A stretch of 64,000 bases of DNA from Verrucomicrobiales bacterium (GCA_028293125.1 JAQGPJ010000058.1:38324-102323), one strand, 5' to 3'. Numbered from the stretch's first letter, positions 46,139 through 56,464 are shown. The notes: generated by a model from the sequence alone, not told the origin. Translations and numbers: made by a program.

Positions 46139-48952
46139 TCAGCCGCGCTCGGCGTAGGCCTCGACGGAGTCGCAGGTGCAGACGAGGTTTTTGTCGCCGT
46201 AAACGTTGTCGATGCGGCTGACGGGCGGCCAGTATTTGGAGCGGCGGCTGGCCTCGTCGGGGTAGGAGGCGCTTTCGCGGGTGTAGGCGTGGGTCCACTC
46301 GGCGGCCAGGAGCATGGCGGCGGTGTGCGGAGCGTGGGTGAGCACGTTGTCCTCCCGGTCGGACTCGCCGGTTTCGATGGCGCGGATTTCGCCGTGGATG
46401 CTGATCATGGCGTCGCAGAAGCGGTCCAGCTCGCGGCGGCTCTCGCTCTCCGTGGGTTCGATCATGAGGGTGCCGGCCACCGGCCAGCTCATGGTGGGGG
46501 CGTGGTAGCCATAGTCGATCAGGCGCTTGGCCACATCCTCCACGGAGATGCCTGTGGTGTCCTTGAAGGGCCGCAGATCAATGATGCACTCATGGGCCAC
46601 CAGACCGTTGCGGCCCTTGTAGAGCACGGGGAAGAACGCGGAGAGGCGCTTGGCGATGTAGTTGGCATTGAGAATGGCCCACTTGGTGGCCAGCGTGAGA
46701 CCGTCCGGCCCCATCATGCGGATATACATCCAGGAGATGGTGAGGATGCTGGCGCTGCCCCAGGGAGCCGCGCTCACCGGTCCCACCTGCCCTCTGCCGG
46801 GGAGAAAGGGTGTGAGATGCTCCGCCACGCAGACCGGGCCCACCCCGGGACCGCCGCCCCCATGGGGAATGCAGAAGGTTTTGTGGAGATTCAGGTGGCA
46901 GACATCGGCTCCGATAAGTCCGGGGCTGGTCAGGCCCACCTGGGCGTTCATGTTGGCCCCGTCCATGTACACCTGGCCGCCGTGACCATGAATGAGGCGG
47001 CAAATATCGCGGATGGTCTCCTCGAAAACCCCGTGGGTGGACGGGTAGGTGATCATCAGCGCGGCCAAATCATCCGCATGGGCCGCGGCCTGAGCGCGAA
47101 GATCGTTCATGTCGATGTTGCCATCGCTGTCGCACTTTACGGCCACCACCTTCAGACCGCACATGGCGGCGCTGGCGGGATTGGTGCCGTGGGCGCTGGT
47201 GGGGATGAGGCACGCGCGGCGGTGACTCTGGCCCCGGCTCTCATGATAAGCCCGGATGGCCAGCAGGCCGGCGTATTCCCCCTGGCTGCCGGCATTCGGC
47301 TGGATGGAGACGGTGTGGAAGCCGGTGATCACCGCCAGCCACTGCTCCAACTGGGCCACCATTTCGGCATACCCGGCCAGCTGTCCGGCGGGGGCCAGGG
47401 GATGCAGATGGGCCACCGAGGGCCAGCTGAGGGGCAGCATGACGGAGGTGGCGTTCAGCTTCATGGTGCAGGATCCCAGCGCGATCATGCTGTCGCACAG
47501 CGTCAGGTCCTTCGCTTCGAGACGTTTGATGTAGCGCAGCATCTCGTGCTCCGTGTGATAGCGGTGGAAAACCTCCTGCTTCAGAAATCCACTGCTCCGC
47601 GCCAAGGCGGCGGGAATGCCGTCCGTGGCGGTGCCGGTGGCATCCGGGGCGGAAAGACTGACACCGAACACTCCCACGAGCGCGGCAAGGTCGGCCCCCG
47701 TGGTGGTTTCATCAAGCGCCACCCCCACATGATCGGCATCCACCACGCGGAGATTGTAGCCGGCGGCCACGGCGCGGGTGTGGATCTCCTCCGCGCGACC
47801 GGGCACGGCCACAGTCAGCGTGTCAAAAAAGGTGCCGTCCTTGATGCCCAGCGCCGCCGCCAGGCGGGCGGTCAGGCCATGCACACGGGAAGCGATGCGC
47901 TTCAGCCCCTCCGGCCCGTGGTAAACGGCATACATGCCCGCGATGACAGCCAGCAGGACCTGCGCGGTGCAGATGTTGCTGGTGGCCTTGTCGCGGCGGA
48001 TGTGCTGCTCCCGCGTCTGCAGGCTCAGGCGCATGGCCGGCTGGCCCTGACGGTCCACGCTGACTCCCACCAGGCGGCCGGGAAGCTTGCGCTTCAGATC
48101 ATCCTTCACCGCCATATAGCCGGCGTGCGGTCCGCCCGCGCCCATGGGCACGCCGAACCGCTGGGTATTGCCCACGGCCACGTCCGCGCCCCATTCGCCC
48201 GGCGGCTTCAGCAGAGTCAGCGACAGCAGATCCGCCGCTGCAATGACCTGCGCGCCGGCGGCGTGGGCCGCGGCGGTGAAATCCGTGTAGTCCTCCACTG
48301 CACCCTGCACGGTGGGATATTGAAGAATCACGGCGAACACTCCGTCGCCCTTGGTCAGGCTGATCGATTTCCAATCACCCACGGTGACGCCGATGCCCAG
48401 GGGCTCCATGCGGGTTTTCACCACCGCGATGGTGTTGGGCAGCACTCCGGCATCGATGAACACCGTCTTTGCCGGCACCCGGCTGCCGCCGTGGCACAGG
48501 CTCACGGCTTCCGCGGCGGCGGTGCCCTCGTCCAGCAGCGAGGCATTGGCCACGGCCAGGCCGGTCAGCTCCGTGATGACGGTCTGGAAATTCAGCAGCG
48601 CCTCCAAGCGGCCTTGGGCAATCTCCGCCTGATAGGGCGTGTAGGCGGTGTACCAGCCGGGATTTTCGAAGATATTCCGCAGAATGACCGGGGGCGTGAT
48701 GGTGCCATGGTATCCCTCGCCGATGCATGACTTCAGAACGCGGTTCCGGCTCATGATGCCGTGCAGGTCCGCCAAGGCCTCCTGCTCCGTCAGCGCGGCG
48801 GGCAGCGGCATGGCGGTGTCCAGCCGAATGGAGGCGGGCACGGCGGCGTCGATCAGCGCGTCCAGCGTGGGAAAGCCGCAGGCATTCGCCAGGGCGAGAG
48901 CGGTTTCGGGCTGGCCACCCATGTGGCGTTCAAGATAGGTTTCAGTGGCCAT
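46139..48952 (-). CDS. gcvP: glycine dehydrogenase (decarboxylating), P-protein
   Basis: GcvP is the PLP enzyme that decarboxylates glycine and passes the aminomethyl group to lipoyl-GcvH. The product has 937 residues, the usual length of the single-chain form. The PLP lysine is Lys691 in [16 protein letters not shown]. Other blocks: [39 protein letters not shown] near residue 80 and [10 protein letters not shown] in the C-terminal half. It is the last gene of the gcvT-gcvH-gcvP operon, 236 bases after gcvH. The start is ATG at 48952; the frame runs on upstream but only as low-complexity sequence. Confidence 0.97.
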   Translation of the reverse strand: MATETYLERHMGGQPETALALANACGFPTLDALIDAAVPASIRLDTAMPLPAALTEQEALADLHGIMSRNRVLKSCIGEGYHGTITPPVILRNIFENPGWYTAYTPYQAEIAQGRLEALLNFQTVITELTGLAVANASLLDEGTAAAEAVSLCHGGSRVPAKTVFIDAGVLPNTIAVVKTRMEPLGIGVTVGDWKSISLTKGDGVFAVILQYPTVQGAVEDYTDFTAAAHAAGAQVIAAADLLSLTLLKPPGEWGADVAVGNTQRFGVPMGAGGPHAGYMAVKDDLKRKLPGRLVGVSVDRQGQPAMRLSLQTREQHIRRDKATSNICTAQVLLAVIAGMYAVYHGPEGLKRIASRVHGLTARLAAALGIKDGTFFDTLTVAVPGRAEEIHTRAVAAGYNLRVVDADHVGVALDETTTGADLAALVGVFGVSLSAPDATGTATDGIPAALARSSGFLKQEVFHRYHTEHEMLRYIKRLEAKDLTLCDSMIALGSCTMKLNATSVMLPLSWPSVAHLHPLAPAGQLAGYAEMVAQLEQWLAVITGFHTVSIQPNAGSQGEYAGLLAIRAYHESRGQSHRRACLIPTSAHGTNPASAAMCGLKVVAVKCDSDGNIDMNDLRAQAAAHADDLAALMITYPSTHGVFEETIRDICRLIHGHGGQVYMDGANMNAQVGLTSPGLIGADVCHLNLHKTFCIPHGGGGPGVGPVCVAEHLTPFLPGRGQVGPVSAAPWGSASILTISWMYIRMMGPDGLTLATKWAILNANYIAKRLSAFFPVLYKGRNGLVAHECIIDLRPFKDTTGISVEDVAKRLIDYGYHAPTMSWPVAGTLMIEPTESESRRELDRFCDAMISIHGEIRAIETGESDREDNVLTHAPHTAAMLLAAEWTHAYTRESASYPDEASRRSKYWPPVSRIDNVYGDKNLVCTCDSVEAYAERG

Positions 48953-49188
48953 AGGGGTTATGGAAAAAAACAGGAGCGGAGGGGCGTGGGGATAATGTGG
49001 AAAAATTGGAAAGAAAGTGACGGCTTGGAGCGTGACTGGATCAGCGGAACGTCGGGAAAAAGAAATCGGGCGGCGGGAAAGGAAAATGGGCGGGAATCCG
49101 GAAAAACAGAAGGCGCCGCCTGCCGGTGGGTACCGCAGGCTGCGCGCCAATTTGTAAAGAATAGGGGAAGTGCCGCCCGCAGGCCGGC

Positions 49189-49566
49189 TCAGTAAAGGGC
49201 CTTGTAGGCGGTTTCGTCCAACAGGGCACCGAGTTCGGAGGGGTCGGCCAGTTTGATCTTGAAAAGCCAGCCGGCTCCGTAGGGATCCTCGTTCACCAAG
49301 GAGGAGTTGGAGGTGATCTCCTGATTCACCTCCACGATCTCGCCGGACGCCGGGGAGTAGATGTCGCTGGCGGCCTTCACGGAGTCCACCACCGCCACGC
49401 TGTCGCCGGCCTTCACCTGACGGCCCACCTCCGGCAACTCCACATACACCACTTCCCCCAGTTCCACCTGGGCGTGCTCGGAGATGCCGACCGGAGAGAT
49501 TTCCGTGCCGGTAAGGATCCATTCGTGGGAGGTGGCGAAACGGGCGTTGGCGGGTGCGGCGGGCAT
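49189..49566 (-). CDS. gcvH: glycine cleavage system H protein
   Basis: GcvH carries the aminomethyl intermediate on a lipoyl arm between the P, T and L proteins. The 125-residue product has the lipoylation site Lys64 in VDSVKAASD, a strong match to ESVKAASD of the family, and conserved flanks: ATSHEWI at the start and [10 protein letters not shown] near the end. It lies 92 bases after gcvT and 236 bases before gcvP in the same direction. The ATG at 49566 is used; the only longer start is a TTG four codons upstream. No lipoyl synthase or ligase is nearby. Confidence 0.96.
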   Translation of the reverse strand: MPAAPANARFATSHEWILTGTEISPVGISEHAQVELGEVVYVELPEVGRQVKAGDSVAVVDSVKAASDIYSPASGEIVEVNQEITSNSSLVNEDPYGAGWLFKIKLADPSELGALLDETAYKALY

Positions 49567-49658
49567 GACGGGTGGCAAGTTGGATTCTTGAGGATGGATG
49601 GGGGAAAAAGGATTTTGGGAAAACGTCGGATGCCGAGCTTTGAGGCAAGCCTGCCCTG

Positions 49659-50756
49659 TCAGGCGGGACGGCGGTAAAAGGGCTTTTTAACGGTTTCGGC
49701 AGCGAATCGCCGGCCACGGACATCAATTTCCAACACCTTTCCGGGAGTGGCGAAATCCGGCGGCAGGTAGGCCATGCCGATGCCGGCCCCGCCCAGGGAG
49801 GGGGCCACGCCTCCGCTGCAAAGCTCGCCAATCTGCGCCCCGCCGGCAAAAACCGCATAATGCGCCCGGATGGGCGGCCCCTTCTCCGTCACGCGCACAC
49901 CCGTCAGTTTGGACGGCAGACCGTTGGCCTTCTGCTCCGTCAGCACCGTGCGGCCCACAAAAGCCCCCTTCTCCAGATCGACAAAAAATCCCAGTCCCGC
50001 CTCCAGCGGAGTGCGGTCCGGTGAAAGGTCATTGCCGTTCAGCGGATAGCCCATCTCCAGCCGCAGGGTGTCCCGCGCCCCCAGTCCGCAGGGACGGGCT
50101 CCGGCGGCCACAAAGGTGTTCCACCACTCCGGCCCCTCGGTAGCCGGGCAGAAAAATTCAAAGCCGTCCTCCCCCGTGTAGCCGGTGCGGCAAATCACGC
50201 ATTTGCCCCCGTTCCGGCGGGCGATCATGGCCACGCCGTTCCGTGACGGCATCCGCTCGCCCGGCAGCGCCTTGCCGAAAACATCCACCGCCTGCGGCCC
50301 CTGCACCGCCATGCCCGCGAAGGCCGGGCTTTCATCCGCCAAGGCCACATCCGGCACCAGCCGGGCCTGCATCCACTCCCGGTCCTCGGCGATTTTGGAG
50401 GCGTTGACCACCAGAAACCACTCCTCCGGGCCCGTGCGGTAAACGATCAGGTCATCAATGACGCCGCCTCTTTCATTGAGCATCAGGGTGTACTGCCCCT
50501 GCCCCTCCTCCAGTTTGTGAACTCCATTGGTGAGCAGCCCGTTCAGCCAGTCCATAGACGCCGACCCGCTCACCAGAAACTGCCCCATGTGGGAAATGTC
50601 GAAGATGCCCACTCCCGACCGCACCGCCTGATGCTCCTCGGTGATGCCTGTGTACTGCACGGGCATTTTCCATCCCGCGAAGGGGACCATGCGCGCACCG
50701 CTGCGCAGGTGAACCTCATGCAGCGGGGAGAGAGAAACAGGAGTGTCGGAATCCAC
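49659..50756 (-). CDS. gcvT: aminomethyltransferase, glycine cleavage T protein
   Basis: GcvT releases ammonia and transfers the methylene group to tetrahydrofolate. Starting at the GTG at 50756 it has 365 residues, almost the length of the Escherichia coli enzyme (364), and then the catalytic Asp falls at 101 in [14 protein letters not shown] as in that protein. Other landmarks: [23 protein letters not shown] at the N-terminus and [10 protein letters not shown] in the middle, [15 protein letters not shown] toward the end. No ATG lies near the start; an upstream TTG (50822) is the alternative. It is the first gene of the operon, with a 512-base leader region upstream. Confidence 0.96.
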   Translation of the reverse strand: MDSDTPVSLSPLHEVHLRSGARMVPFAGWKMPVQYTGITEEHQAVRSGVGIFDISHMGQFLVSGSASMDWLNGLLTNGVHKLEEGQGQYTLMLNERGGVIDDLIVYRTGPEEWFLVVNASKIAEDREWMQARLVPDVALADESPAFAGMAVQGPQAVDVFGKALPGERMPSRNGVAMIARRNGGKCVICRTGYTGEDGFEFFCPATEGPEWWNTFVAAGARPCGLGARDTLRLEMGYPLNGNDLSPDRTPLEAGLGFFVDLEKGAFVGRTVLTEQKANGLPSKLTGVRVTEKGPPIRAHYAVFAGGAQIGELCSGGVAPSLGGAGIGMAYLPPDFATPGKVLEIDVRGRRFAAETVKKPFYRRPA

Positions 50757-51268
50757 CCCGGAAAACGAGCGCCGCCCGCCCACTCTGTCAACACCGGTGC
50801 GTGAGTTTTCGCAAATATCCAATCCCGGAAATCATCATGTGAAGTCCGGACACAAATCCTGACAGCCGTTTAAATAAACCATGAAATACACTGCCCGGCC
50901 TGAGTATTTTGTAATATACTCCTCCAGACCTGTAATTGACATAAAGTTGCATACACTTGGATTCCCTCTGGCAATGGATACAGCCGCTGGATACCCGGCA
51001 GTCCTTGGCAGAGATAATCCACATTGCCTGTCCGGGTGAAGGCCCAGCCCGGGTTTTCCACCGCTCTACCGCCAGGACTGTGGGGGAGCTTTTTCTTTCC
51101 GTGTCCCGGCAAGGACCGCCACAGCCCGTCGCATCTCTATTCCACCCTGAACCCGTTAACCTCTTCAGGCTTCAGTGCACTGGGTGGACCAACTAAAAGT
51201 TTCCCCAAAACCCGAAAAGCGCCGTTCGAAGCTTCTGAAAACTGAAAAACTGAAAACTCTCCCCCCCT
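50757..51268. other. leader region upstream of the gcv operon
   Basis: 512 bases without a convincing gene between gcvT and the methyltransferase gene. The part next to gcvT (50810-50960) is A/T-rich and includes an inverted repeat GAGTAT-N8-ATACTC at 50902-50921. No glycine-riboswitch core was found by eye. At the far end lies a CTGAAAA repeat (51235-51260). Both promoter and regulatory site of gcvT should lie here. Confidence 0.45.
51235..51260 (-). repeat. (AGTTTTC)n repeat after the methyltransferase stop
   Basis: On the minus strand AGTTTTCAGTTTTTCAGTTTTCAG starts about ten bases after the TAA of the methyltransferase gene, following a short G-run. This is the fourth copy found directly after a stop codon. 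Confidence 0.7.
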
Positions 51269-51880
51269 TTAACCTCTCCTCCGCATAAGACGCACCACCT
51301 CCCTACCCTCCCGCCCCGGATACGCCCGGGCGGGCCGCCTGGACTCCAGCAGGTCGAAAGCGGGGGAGAATGAGGCCTCCAATGACTCCTCGGTGCAGCC
51401 GAAGGGGGGGCCCTGATCCTGATCCTCCTCCGGATCCCAGGGATTCAAATAAAAGACGCCCAGCAGCAGGCCGCCAGGCTTCAGGGCCGAGGCCATGGCC
51501 CGCACATAGTCCGGGCGGCGCTCCGGCGGGATGGCGCAGTAGCAGGTGTGCTCCCACACGGCGTCGAAGGTGCCGGCCAGCGGCGGGCGGGCGCAATCCG
51601 TGAAAAGATCGGCCAACTCCACCGCCACCACCGCATCCGGCAGCGCCGCCAGCCGTTTGCGGGCGGCCTCCACCGCCAGCGGGGCGATGTCCAGCCCGGT
51701 GACCTGATCCGCCCCCGCCGCCGCAAGGGGGATGATATCCGATCCCGTGCCGCAGCCGGGCACCAGCACCCGTCCGCGCAGCGGTCCGTGCTCCTGCAGA
51801 TAATCCACCAACGCCGGGGCCGGCGCGCCTTTGTCCCATGGGGTGCTGCCGTTTTCGTATTCCTGCTGCCAGTTCGTCAT
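51269..51880 (-). CDS. TPMT-family SAM-dependent methyltransferase
   Basis: The 203-residue enzyme uses S-adenosylmethionine. It begins with WQQEYENGSTPWDKGAPAPALVDYL, the usual opening of thiopurine S-methyltransferase-like bacterial proteins. The SAM motif is VLVPGCGTGSDIIPLA at about 38-53; later blocks are GLDIAPLAVEAARKRL and FDAVWEHTCYCAIPPERRPDYV. Members methylate thiol, selenium or tellurium compounds, or halides/thiols; the substrate here is unknown. It is divergent from the RNase PH gene, with 117 bases in between. The ATG at 51880 is the only start giving the family N-terminus. Confidence 0.9.
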   Translation of the reverse strand: MTNWQQEYENGSTPWDKGAPAPALVDYLQEHGPLRGRVLVPGCGTGSDIIPLAAAGADQVTGLDIAPLAVEAARKRLAALPDAVVAVELADLFTDCARPPLAGTFDAVWEHTCYCAIPPERRPDYVRAMASALKPGGLLLGVFYLNPWDPEEDQDQGPPFGCTEESLEASFSPAFDLLESRRPARAYPGREGREVVRLMRRRG

Positions 51881-51997
51881 AGGCCGCACTCCCCGTCGTC
51901 CGAAGCCCGTCCGCAAGCGGGGAAAGGCTCTGCGGGTCCCGGCCCGGCGGCAAAAAAACGGTTTGTCATCGGCCCGGTTCCGCCCCATGAAAGGCGC

Positions 51998-53011
51998 ATG
52001 ATTCGACCCGACGGACGCCAGCGGAACCAGTGCCGCCCCATCACCTTCATTCCCAACATCGCCCCCCAGGCCACCGGCTCGGTGCTGAGCTGCTTTGGCA
52101 GCACCCAGGTGATCTGCACGGTCATGGTCGAGGAGGGCGTGCCCTTCTGGATGAAGCAGCAGGGCATCTCCGGCGGCTGGCTGACCGCGGAGTATTCCAT
52201 GCTCCCGGCCTCCACCAGCCCCCGCAAGCCCCGCGACATCAGCAAGGGCAAACTGGACGGCCGCAGCACGGAGATCCAGCGGCTCATCGGCCGCGCCCTG
52301 CGGTCCGTGACCGACCTCAGCGTGCTGGGCCAGCGCACGGTGTGGATCGACTGCGATGTCCTCACCGCCGACGGCGGCACCCGCACCGCCGCCATTACCG
52401 GCGCCGCCGTGGCCTGCGCCATCGCCTTCAACAAGCTGGTGGCCGCCAAAAAGCTTTTCCGCTCCCCCCTCACCAAACTGGTGGCCGCCGTGAGCGCGGG
52501 CATTTATGAGAACGAGGCGGTGCTGGACCTGAACTACCTGGAGGACAAGGACGCCTCCGTGGACTTCAACTTTGTGATCACGGAGAACGGCGAGTTTGTC
52601 GAAATCCAAGGAGCCGGTGAGGAGAGCACCTTCACGGAGCAGCAGTTCGCTGAGCTCATGGTGCTGGGCAAACAGGGCATCGCGGAGCTCATCACCCTGC
52701 AGCGCCAAGCCATCGAGGCCGCCGGTGAGGCGCTGCCCGCCGATCCAGGGGCCGCCGCCCATTTGGCCGCGGCGGCGGCCAAAGCCAACCCTGTCAAATC
52801 CCCGGCGGCTCAGGCCCCGGTTCCGGGCCCCGCGCCGCATCCGCAGCAGAGGCATCAGCAGCATCAGCGGCAGGCACCGTCCCACGGACGCCCGCAGCAG
52901 CAGCATCCGCAGAACCCGCCCGGCGGCCGGCAGCGGCCGGTCTCCCTCCCGCCCCCGCAGTCCGGCAACAATCCCCTGGGCGATCTGGCGAACTTCTTTG
53001 AGAAGCGCTAG
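51998..53011 (+). CDS. rph: ribonuclease PH with long disordered C-terminal tail
   Basis: RNase PH trims tRNA 3' ends by phosphorolysis. The first ~240 residues fit the family: RPDGRQRNQCRPITF at the N-terminus, GSVLSCFGSTQVICT, EIQRLIGRALRSVTDL and TVWIDCDVLTADGGTRTAAITGA, then DLNYLEDKDASVDFNFV and GEFVEIQGAGEESTF. Normal length is about 240-260, but this product has 337: a ~95-residue tail rich in Ala, Pro, Gln and His follows and ends with a short defined segment GDLANFFEKR. The tail has no predicted fold; the terminal segment might be a binding motif. An ABC exporter gene follows on the same strand after 173 bases. Confidence 0.95.
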   Translation: MIRPDGRQRNQCRPITFIPNIAPQATGSVLSCFGSTQVICTVMVEEGVPFWMKQQGISGGWLTAEYSMLPASTSPRKPRDISKGKLDGRSTEIQRLIGRALRSVTDLSVLGQRTVWIDCDVLTADGGTRTAAITGAAVACAIAFNKLVAAKKLFRSPLTKLVAAVSAGIYENEAVLDLNYLEDKDASVDFNFVITENGEFVEIQGAGEESTFTEQQFAELMVLGKQGIAELITLQRQAIEAAGEALPADPGAAAHLAAAAAKANPVKSPAAQAPVPGPAPHPQQRHQQHQRQAPSHGRPQQQHPQNPPGGRQRPVSLPPPQSGNNPLGDLANFFEKR

Positions 53012-53184
53012 GCCGGCCCGCCTCCCCATTCCCATCCCCGGACCGGGCCGCCGGCAGGGTCCGGAGGTTCGCACACCTGGAGTTCCCCCTGCCCCAAGAG
53101 CCGTTGCAGTGCCGGAGGAGGCACCGAAGATGGGGGCCGCACATCCTATTCCCGCCCCGCCCCCGGGCTGGCGGTGGACTCCCT

Positions 53185-55608
53185 ATGAAGAAATATTCCC
53201 GCAAAGAGGTCGCCAAAATGTCGCCCGCCGAGTTCGCCGCCGCCGCCCGCGGTCCCTACGGCAAGCTCCTGGCCTATATGAAGCCCTACCGCGGCCGCTT
53301 CATGATGGGGCTGCTGTGCGGTGTGGTTTACGGCGCCCTCAACAGTGTGCTGGTCTTCATCGTGCATTATGTCTCCGACAAAGTCCTGCCGGGCGGGGAG
53401 AAACCGGGGGAGCACAATTCCCATGTCACGGAGAGCTACCACGCGGACCTGGAGCTGCCGGAACTCCGCGCCGCCCTGCGCAATCTGAATCTGCCGGAAG
53501 CGGATCAGGCACAGGTGGAGGAGGCCTACCGGAACTTCCGCCAGGCACTGCACGCCCGCACGCTGAAATCCGGGGAGCCGGAGGAGAACCCGGACCCCGG
53601 CTGGCTGCCCCCGGCCGCATCCCTGGACACCCGGAAGCCCCCCGGCGTGGTCCATGGCCCGCCGGAGGCCGCGGCGGAAACCCTGCGGAATCTGACCCTG
53701 CCCGCCGCCATGCCCGCCGAGTTCCGGCTGATGCTGGAGGCGGAGCGGCATCTGGTCAGTGATCCTCCGCACAAAAAACAGGCCCGCGCGGCTTTGGATG
53801 AACTATTGGCCCTGCCGGAGGACCAGCGGCGGCACCGCACCACCTGGGCAGCCTATCTGCTGACCCGGCTGGAGACGGATAAAAAGAAGAAGGAGGAAAC
53901 GGTGCGCCGCGCTGAAACCCTGGCGGCGGCGCCTGGCAACACCGACGTGCTGGGAGTGAGGCATCACATGGAGAAATACGTCTCCCTGTGGGCCGTCATC
54001 GCGGTGTGCGCCAGCATTCCGGCCATCATGCTGCTGCGCGGCGTTTTCGGTTATCTGAACTCCTACTTCACGATGTGGGTCAGTGTCCGCCTGCTGGACA
54101 GGATCCGCGGCGATCTCTTTTCCCGGATCCTGAACCAGTCCCTGGAGTTCTACAACAAGCAGAAGGGCGGTGACCTCCTGCAGACGGTGCTGAACCAGAC
54201 GCGGGTGGCCCAGCAGGGATTCACGGGCGTCATCAGCGATCTCGTGAAGCAGCCGCTGTCCATTATCAGCATCGTGGCCACCCTGTTCTATCTGGACCCC
54301 AAATTCACGGCCATGGCCCTGCTGCTCTTCCCCCTGTGCATCATCCCGGTGATCGTGGTGGGCAGGAAGGTGCGCAGGGCGGGGGCCCAGGAGGAGGAGG
54401 AGGCCGGCATGATGGGCGTCATCATGCAGGAGGCCTTCAGCGGCATCCGTGTGGTCAAGGCCTACGGGCGCGAAGACTACGAGTGCAAACGCTTCAATTC
54501 CTCCAACCACCGCATGCTCAGCAGCATCATGCGGTGGAACCGCGCGCTGGAGGGTGTCAGTTCCCTGACGGAGGTGGTGGCGTCCGCCGGTGTGGCCGCA
54601 GCGCTGGTCTATGTGTATTTCACCACCGGGGGAGCCGCCAAATTCATCGCCCTCAACGGAGGCCTGGTCATGCTCTACCCGCCCGCCAAGGCGCTCAGCC
54701 GCATCCCGCTGATCCTTCAGAAAAGCCTGGCCTCCACCAGCAAGATCTTTGAAATGATGGAGCGTCCCTGCGCGGTTCAGGACGTCCCGGACGCCACGGC
54801 ACCCGCTCCGGTGGCCACTGGCCATCTGGAGTTCCGCTCCATCGGCTTCGCCTACCGGAAGGACCTGCCCGCCGTGCGGGACATCAGTCTGGTGCTGCAG
54901 CCCGGCGAGACCTGCGCCCTCGTGGGTCCCAGCGGCGCCGGCAAAAGCACGCTCTTTTCCCTGCTGCTTCGCTTCTACGATCCCCAGGAGGGAGCGGTGC
55001 TGATCGACGGGCAGGATATCCGCACAGTGCCCCAGTTCTGGCTGCGGCAGCAGATCGGCATCGTAAACCAGGAGATTTTCCTGTTCCACGACACCATCTA
55101 CGAGAACATCCGCTATGGCCGGCTGGACGCCACAAGGAAGGAGATCGAGGAGGCCGCCCGCCGGGCCTACGCCCACGATTTCATCATGGCCCAGGAGCAC
55201 GGCTACCAAACGGTCGTGGGGGACAAGGGCAGCCTGCTCAGCGGCGGCCAGCAGCAGCGCATCTCCATCGCCCGCGCCATGCTGCGCGAGGCCCCGATTC
55301 TTCTGCTGGATGAGGCCATGTCCGCCTTGGACACCGAGAGCGAGCGCCGCATTCAGGCGGCCATCGAGGACCTCAGCCGCGGCAAGACCGTCATCGCCAT
55401 CGCCCACCGGCTGTCCACGGTGCTGAACGCGGATAAAATCGTGGTCATGGACCATGGCCGCATCACCGACGTGGGCCGGCATGAGGAGCTGCTGCGCCGG
55501 TCGGAGCTTTACCGCCGGCTTTACTCCATGCAGTTCAACACCGAGCTGGAGGCCATGGATCCCCCACCCGCCGCCATCCCCGGCAATGACATCCCAGCCC
55601 CGCTCTGA
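53185..55608 (+). CDS. ABC exporter (MsbA-like) with inserted domain
   Basis: The 807-residue half-transporter fuses membrane and ATPase domains. The first membrane segment is at about 38-62. A ~200-residue hydrophilic segment (about 65-262) stands where most exporters have a short outer loop before the second helix (LWAVIAVCASIPAIMLLRG). The other membrane helices and coupling region follow, then the ATPase: Walker A GPSGAGKST near 581, signature LLSGGQQQRISIARAML, Walker B ILLLDEAMSALD and the H-loop AIAHRLSTV. It should act as a homodimer exporting a lipid, such as lipid A precursor, or another hydrophobic compound. The inserted segment is Pro/Glu-rich with a helical part (ARAALDELLALPEDQRRH) of unknown function. 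Confidence 0.93.
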   Translation: MKKYSRKEVAKMSPAEFAAAARGPYGKLLAYMKPYRGRFMMGLLCGVVYGALNSVLVFIVHYVSDKVLPGGEKPGEHNSHVTESYHADLELPELRAALRNLNLPEADQAQVEEAYRNFRQALHARTLKSGEPEENPDPGWLPPAASLDTRKPPGVVHGPPEAAAETLRNLTLPAAMPAEFRLMLEAERHLVSDPPHKKQARAALDELLALPEDQRRHRTTWAAYLLTRLETDKKKKEETVRRAETLAAAPGNTDVLGVRHHMEKYVSLWAVIAVCASIPAIMLLRGVFGYLNSYFTMWVSVRLLDRIRGDLFSRILNQSLEFYNKQKGGDLLQTVLNQTRVAQQGFTGVISDLVKQPLSIISIVATLFYLDPKFTAMALLLFPLCIIPVIVVGRKVRRAGAQEEEEAGMMGVIMQEAFSGIRVVKAYGREDYECKRFNSSNHRMLSSIMRWNRALEGVSSLTEVVASAGVAAALVYVYFTTGGAAKFIALNGGLVMLYPPAKALSRIPLILQKSLASTSKIFEMMERPCAVQDVPDATAPAPVATGHLEFRSIGFAYRKDLPAVRDISLVLQPGETCALVGPSGAGKSTLFSLLLRFYDPQEGAVLIDGQDIRTVPQFWLRQQIGIVNQEIFLFHDTIYENIRYGRLDATRKEIEEAARRAYAHDFIMAQEHGYQTVVGDKGSLLSGGQQQRISIARAMLREAPILLLDEAMSALDTESERRIQAAIEDLSRGKTVIAIAHRLSTVLNADKIVVMDHGRITDVGRHEELLRRSELYRRLYSMQFNTELEAMDPPPAAIPGNDIPAPL

Positions 55609-55621
55609 CTGAATCTTCCCC

Positions 55622-56464
55622 ATGCCCGCCGCCGCCCCCCGCCGCTACCACGACTACCTCAAGGCCGCTTTCAATGCCCGGCCGGCGGGCATGTTCGTGG
55701 CCCCCAACTGGATCGGCATCGGGGTGTTCGGCCTGCTGGGGCTGTTGAATCCCGGCTTCTGGCTGCTGGGCGCGGGGCTGGAGGCCGGCTATCTGTTCAC
55801 TTTGGCCAACAGCAGCCGTTTCCGGAAGGTGGTGGATGCCGGGGACGGCTCCTCCTCCGAACCCGGTGAGGCCGCCCGCATTGCAGCGCTCCGCGACGTC
55901 CTGCCGCCGCAGGACGGGCAGCGCTACCGGGACTTCATTGCCAAGTGCCGCCGCACCGCCCATTTTCTGCCTGACAACGTGGCGCTGCACGACACCCTCG
56001 CCCATGTCTCCTGGCTTTTCCTCCAGCTGCTCCATTCCCGCCTGACGGTCAGCCGCCTGCTGGCCGCGGCCTCCGCCGAGGAGCAGGCCGAGGGCACTCT
56101 GGCCTCCCGCCTGGCCAAACTGGAGCAGCGCCTGTCCGCCACCGACCTGCATCCCGACCTCCGCCGCAGTCTGGAGGCCACCCGCGGCATCATGCGCGAG
56201 CGCCTCCAAGCACACTCCGACACCGCCGCCAAGCTGGGTTACATCGACGCCGAACTCTCCCGCCTGGAGGAGCAGACCAGCCTGCTGCACGACCGCGCAC
56301 AGCTGGACCGCGACGCCCCCGCCCTCAGCAGCAGCATCGAGCGCGTCAGCGCCGGCATTACCGGCGCCACCCAGTGGATGTCCCGCGAGAAAGAGCTCCT
56401 CGGCGACCTCGGAGGGTCCTTCGACATCCCGCCCTCCACGGCCATTTATGAGGCGGGCAACTGA
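55622..56464 (+). CDS. membrane protein with coiled coil, unknown function
   Basis: The 280-residue product has one long hydrophobic region or a hairpin at about residues 24-58 (WIGIGVFGLLGLLNPGFWLLGAGLEAGYLF), then a largely helical cytoplasmic-looking part with heptad patterns at 150-245 (LASRLAKLEQRLSATDL, LGYIDAELSRLEEQTSLL). I do not recognise the family. The start lies 13 bases after the stop of the ABC exporter, so both are likely one transcript and the protein could be a partner of that exporter. Its end (IPPSTAIYEAGN) is not a known signal. Confidence 0.75.
   Translation: MPAAAPRRYHDYLKAAFNARPAGMFVAPNWIGIGVFGLLGLLNPGFWLLGAGLEAGYLFTLANSSRFRKVVDAGDGSSSEPGEAARIAALRDVLPPQDGQRYRDFIAKCRRTAHFLPDNVALHDTLAHVSWLFLQLLHSRLTVSRLLAAASAEEQAEGTLASRLAKLEQRLSATDLHPDLRRSLEATRGIMRERLQAHSDTAAKLGYIDAELSRLEEQTSLLHDRAQLDRDAPALSSSIERVSAGITGATQWMSREKELLGDLGGSFDIPPSTAIYEAGN

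Noticed and set aside
48953..49858. N-terminal extension of the gcvP frame
   Set aside because: It overlaps gcvH and the end of gcvT in other frames; the family N-terminus begins at 48952.
50757..51268. Possible glycine riboswitch upstream of gcvT
   Set aside because: No tandem aptamer core or typical conserved purine-rich loop could be seen on the minus strand. A covariance search is needed to be certain.
51881..53074. N-terminal extension of the methyltransferase frame
   Set aside because: It is antisense to RNase PH, which has clear motifs. The methyltransferase family starts at the ATG at 51880.
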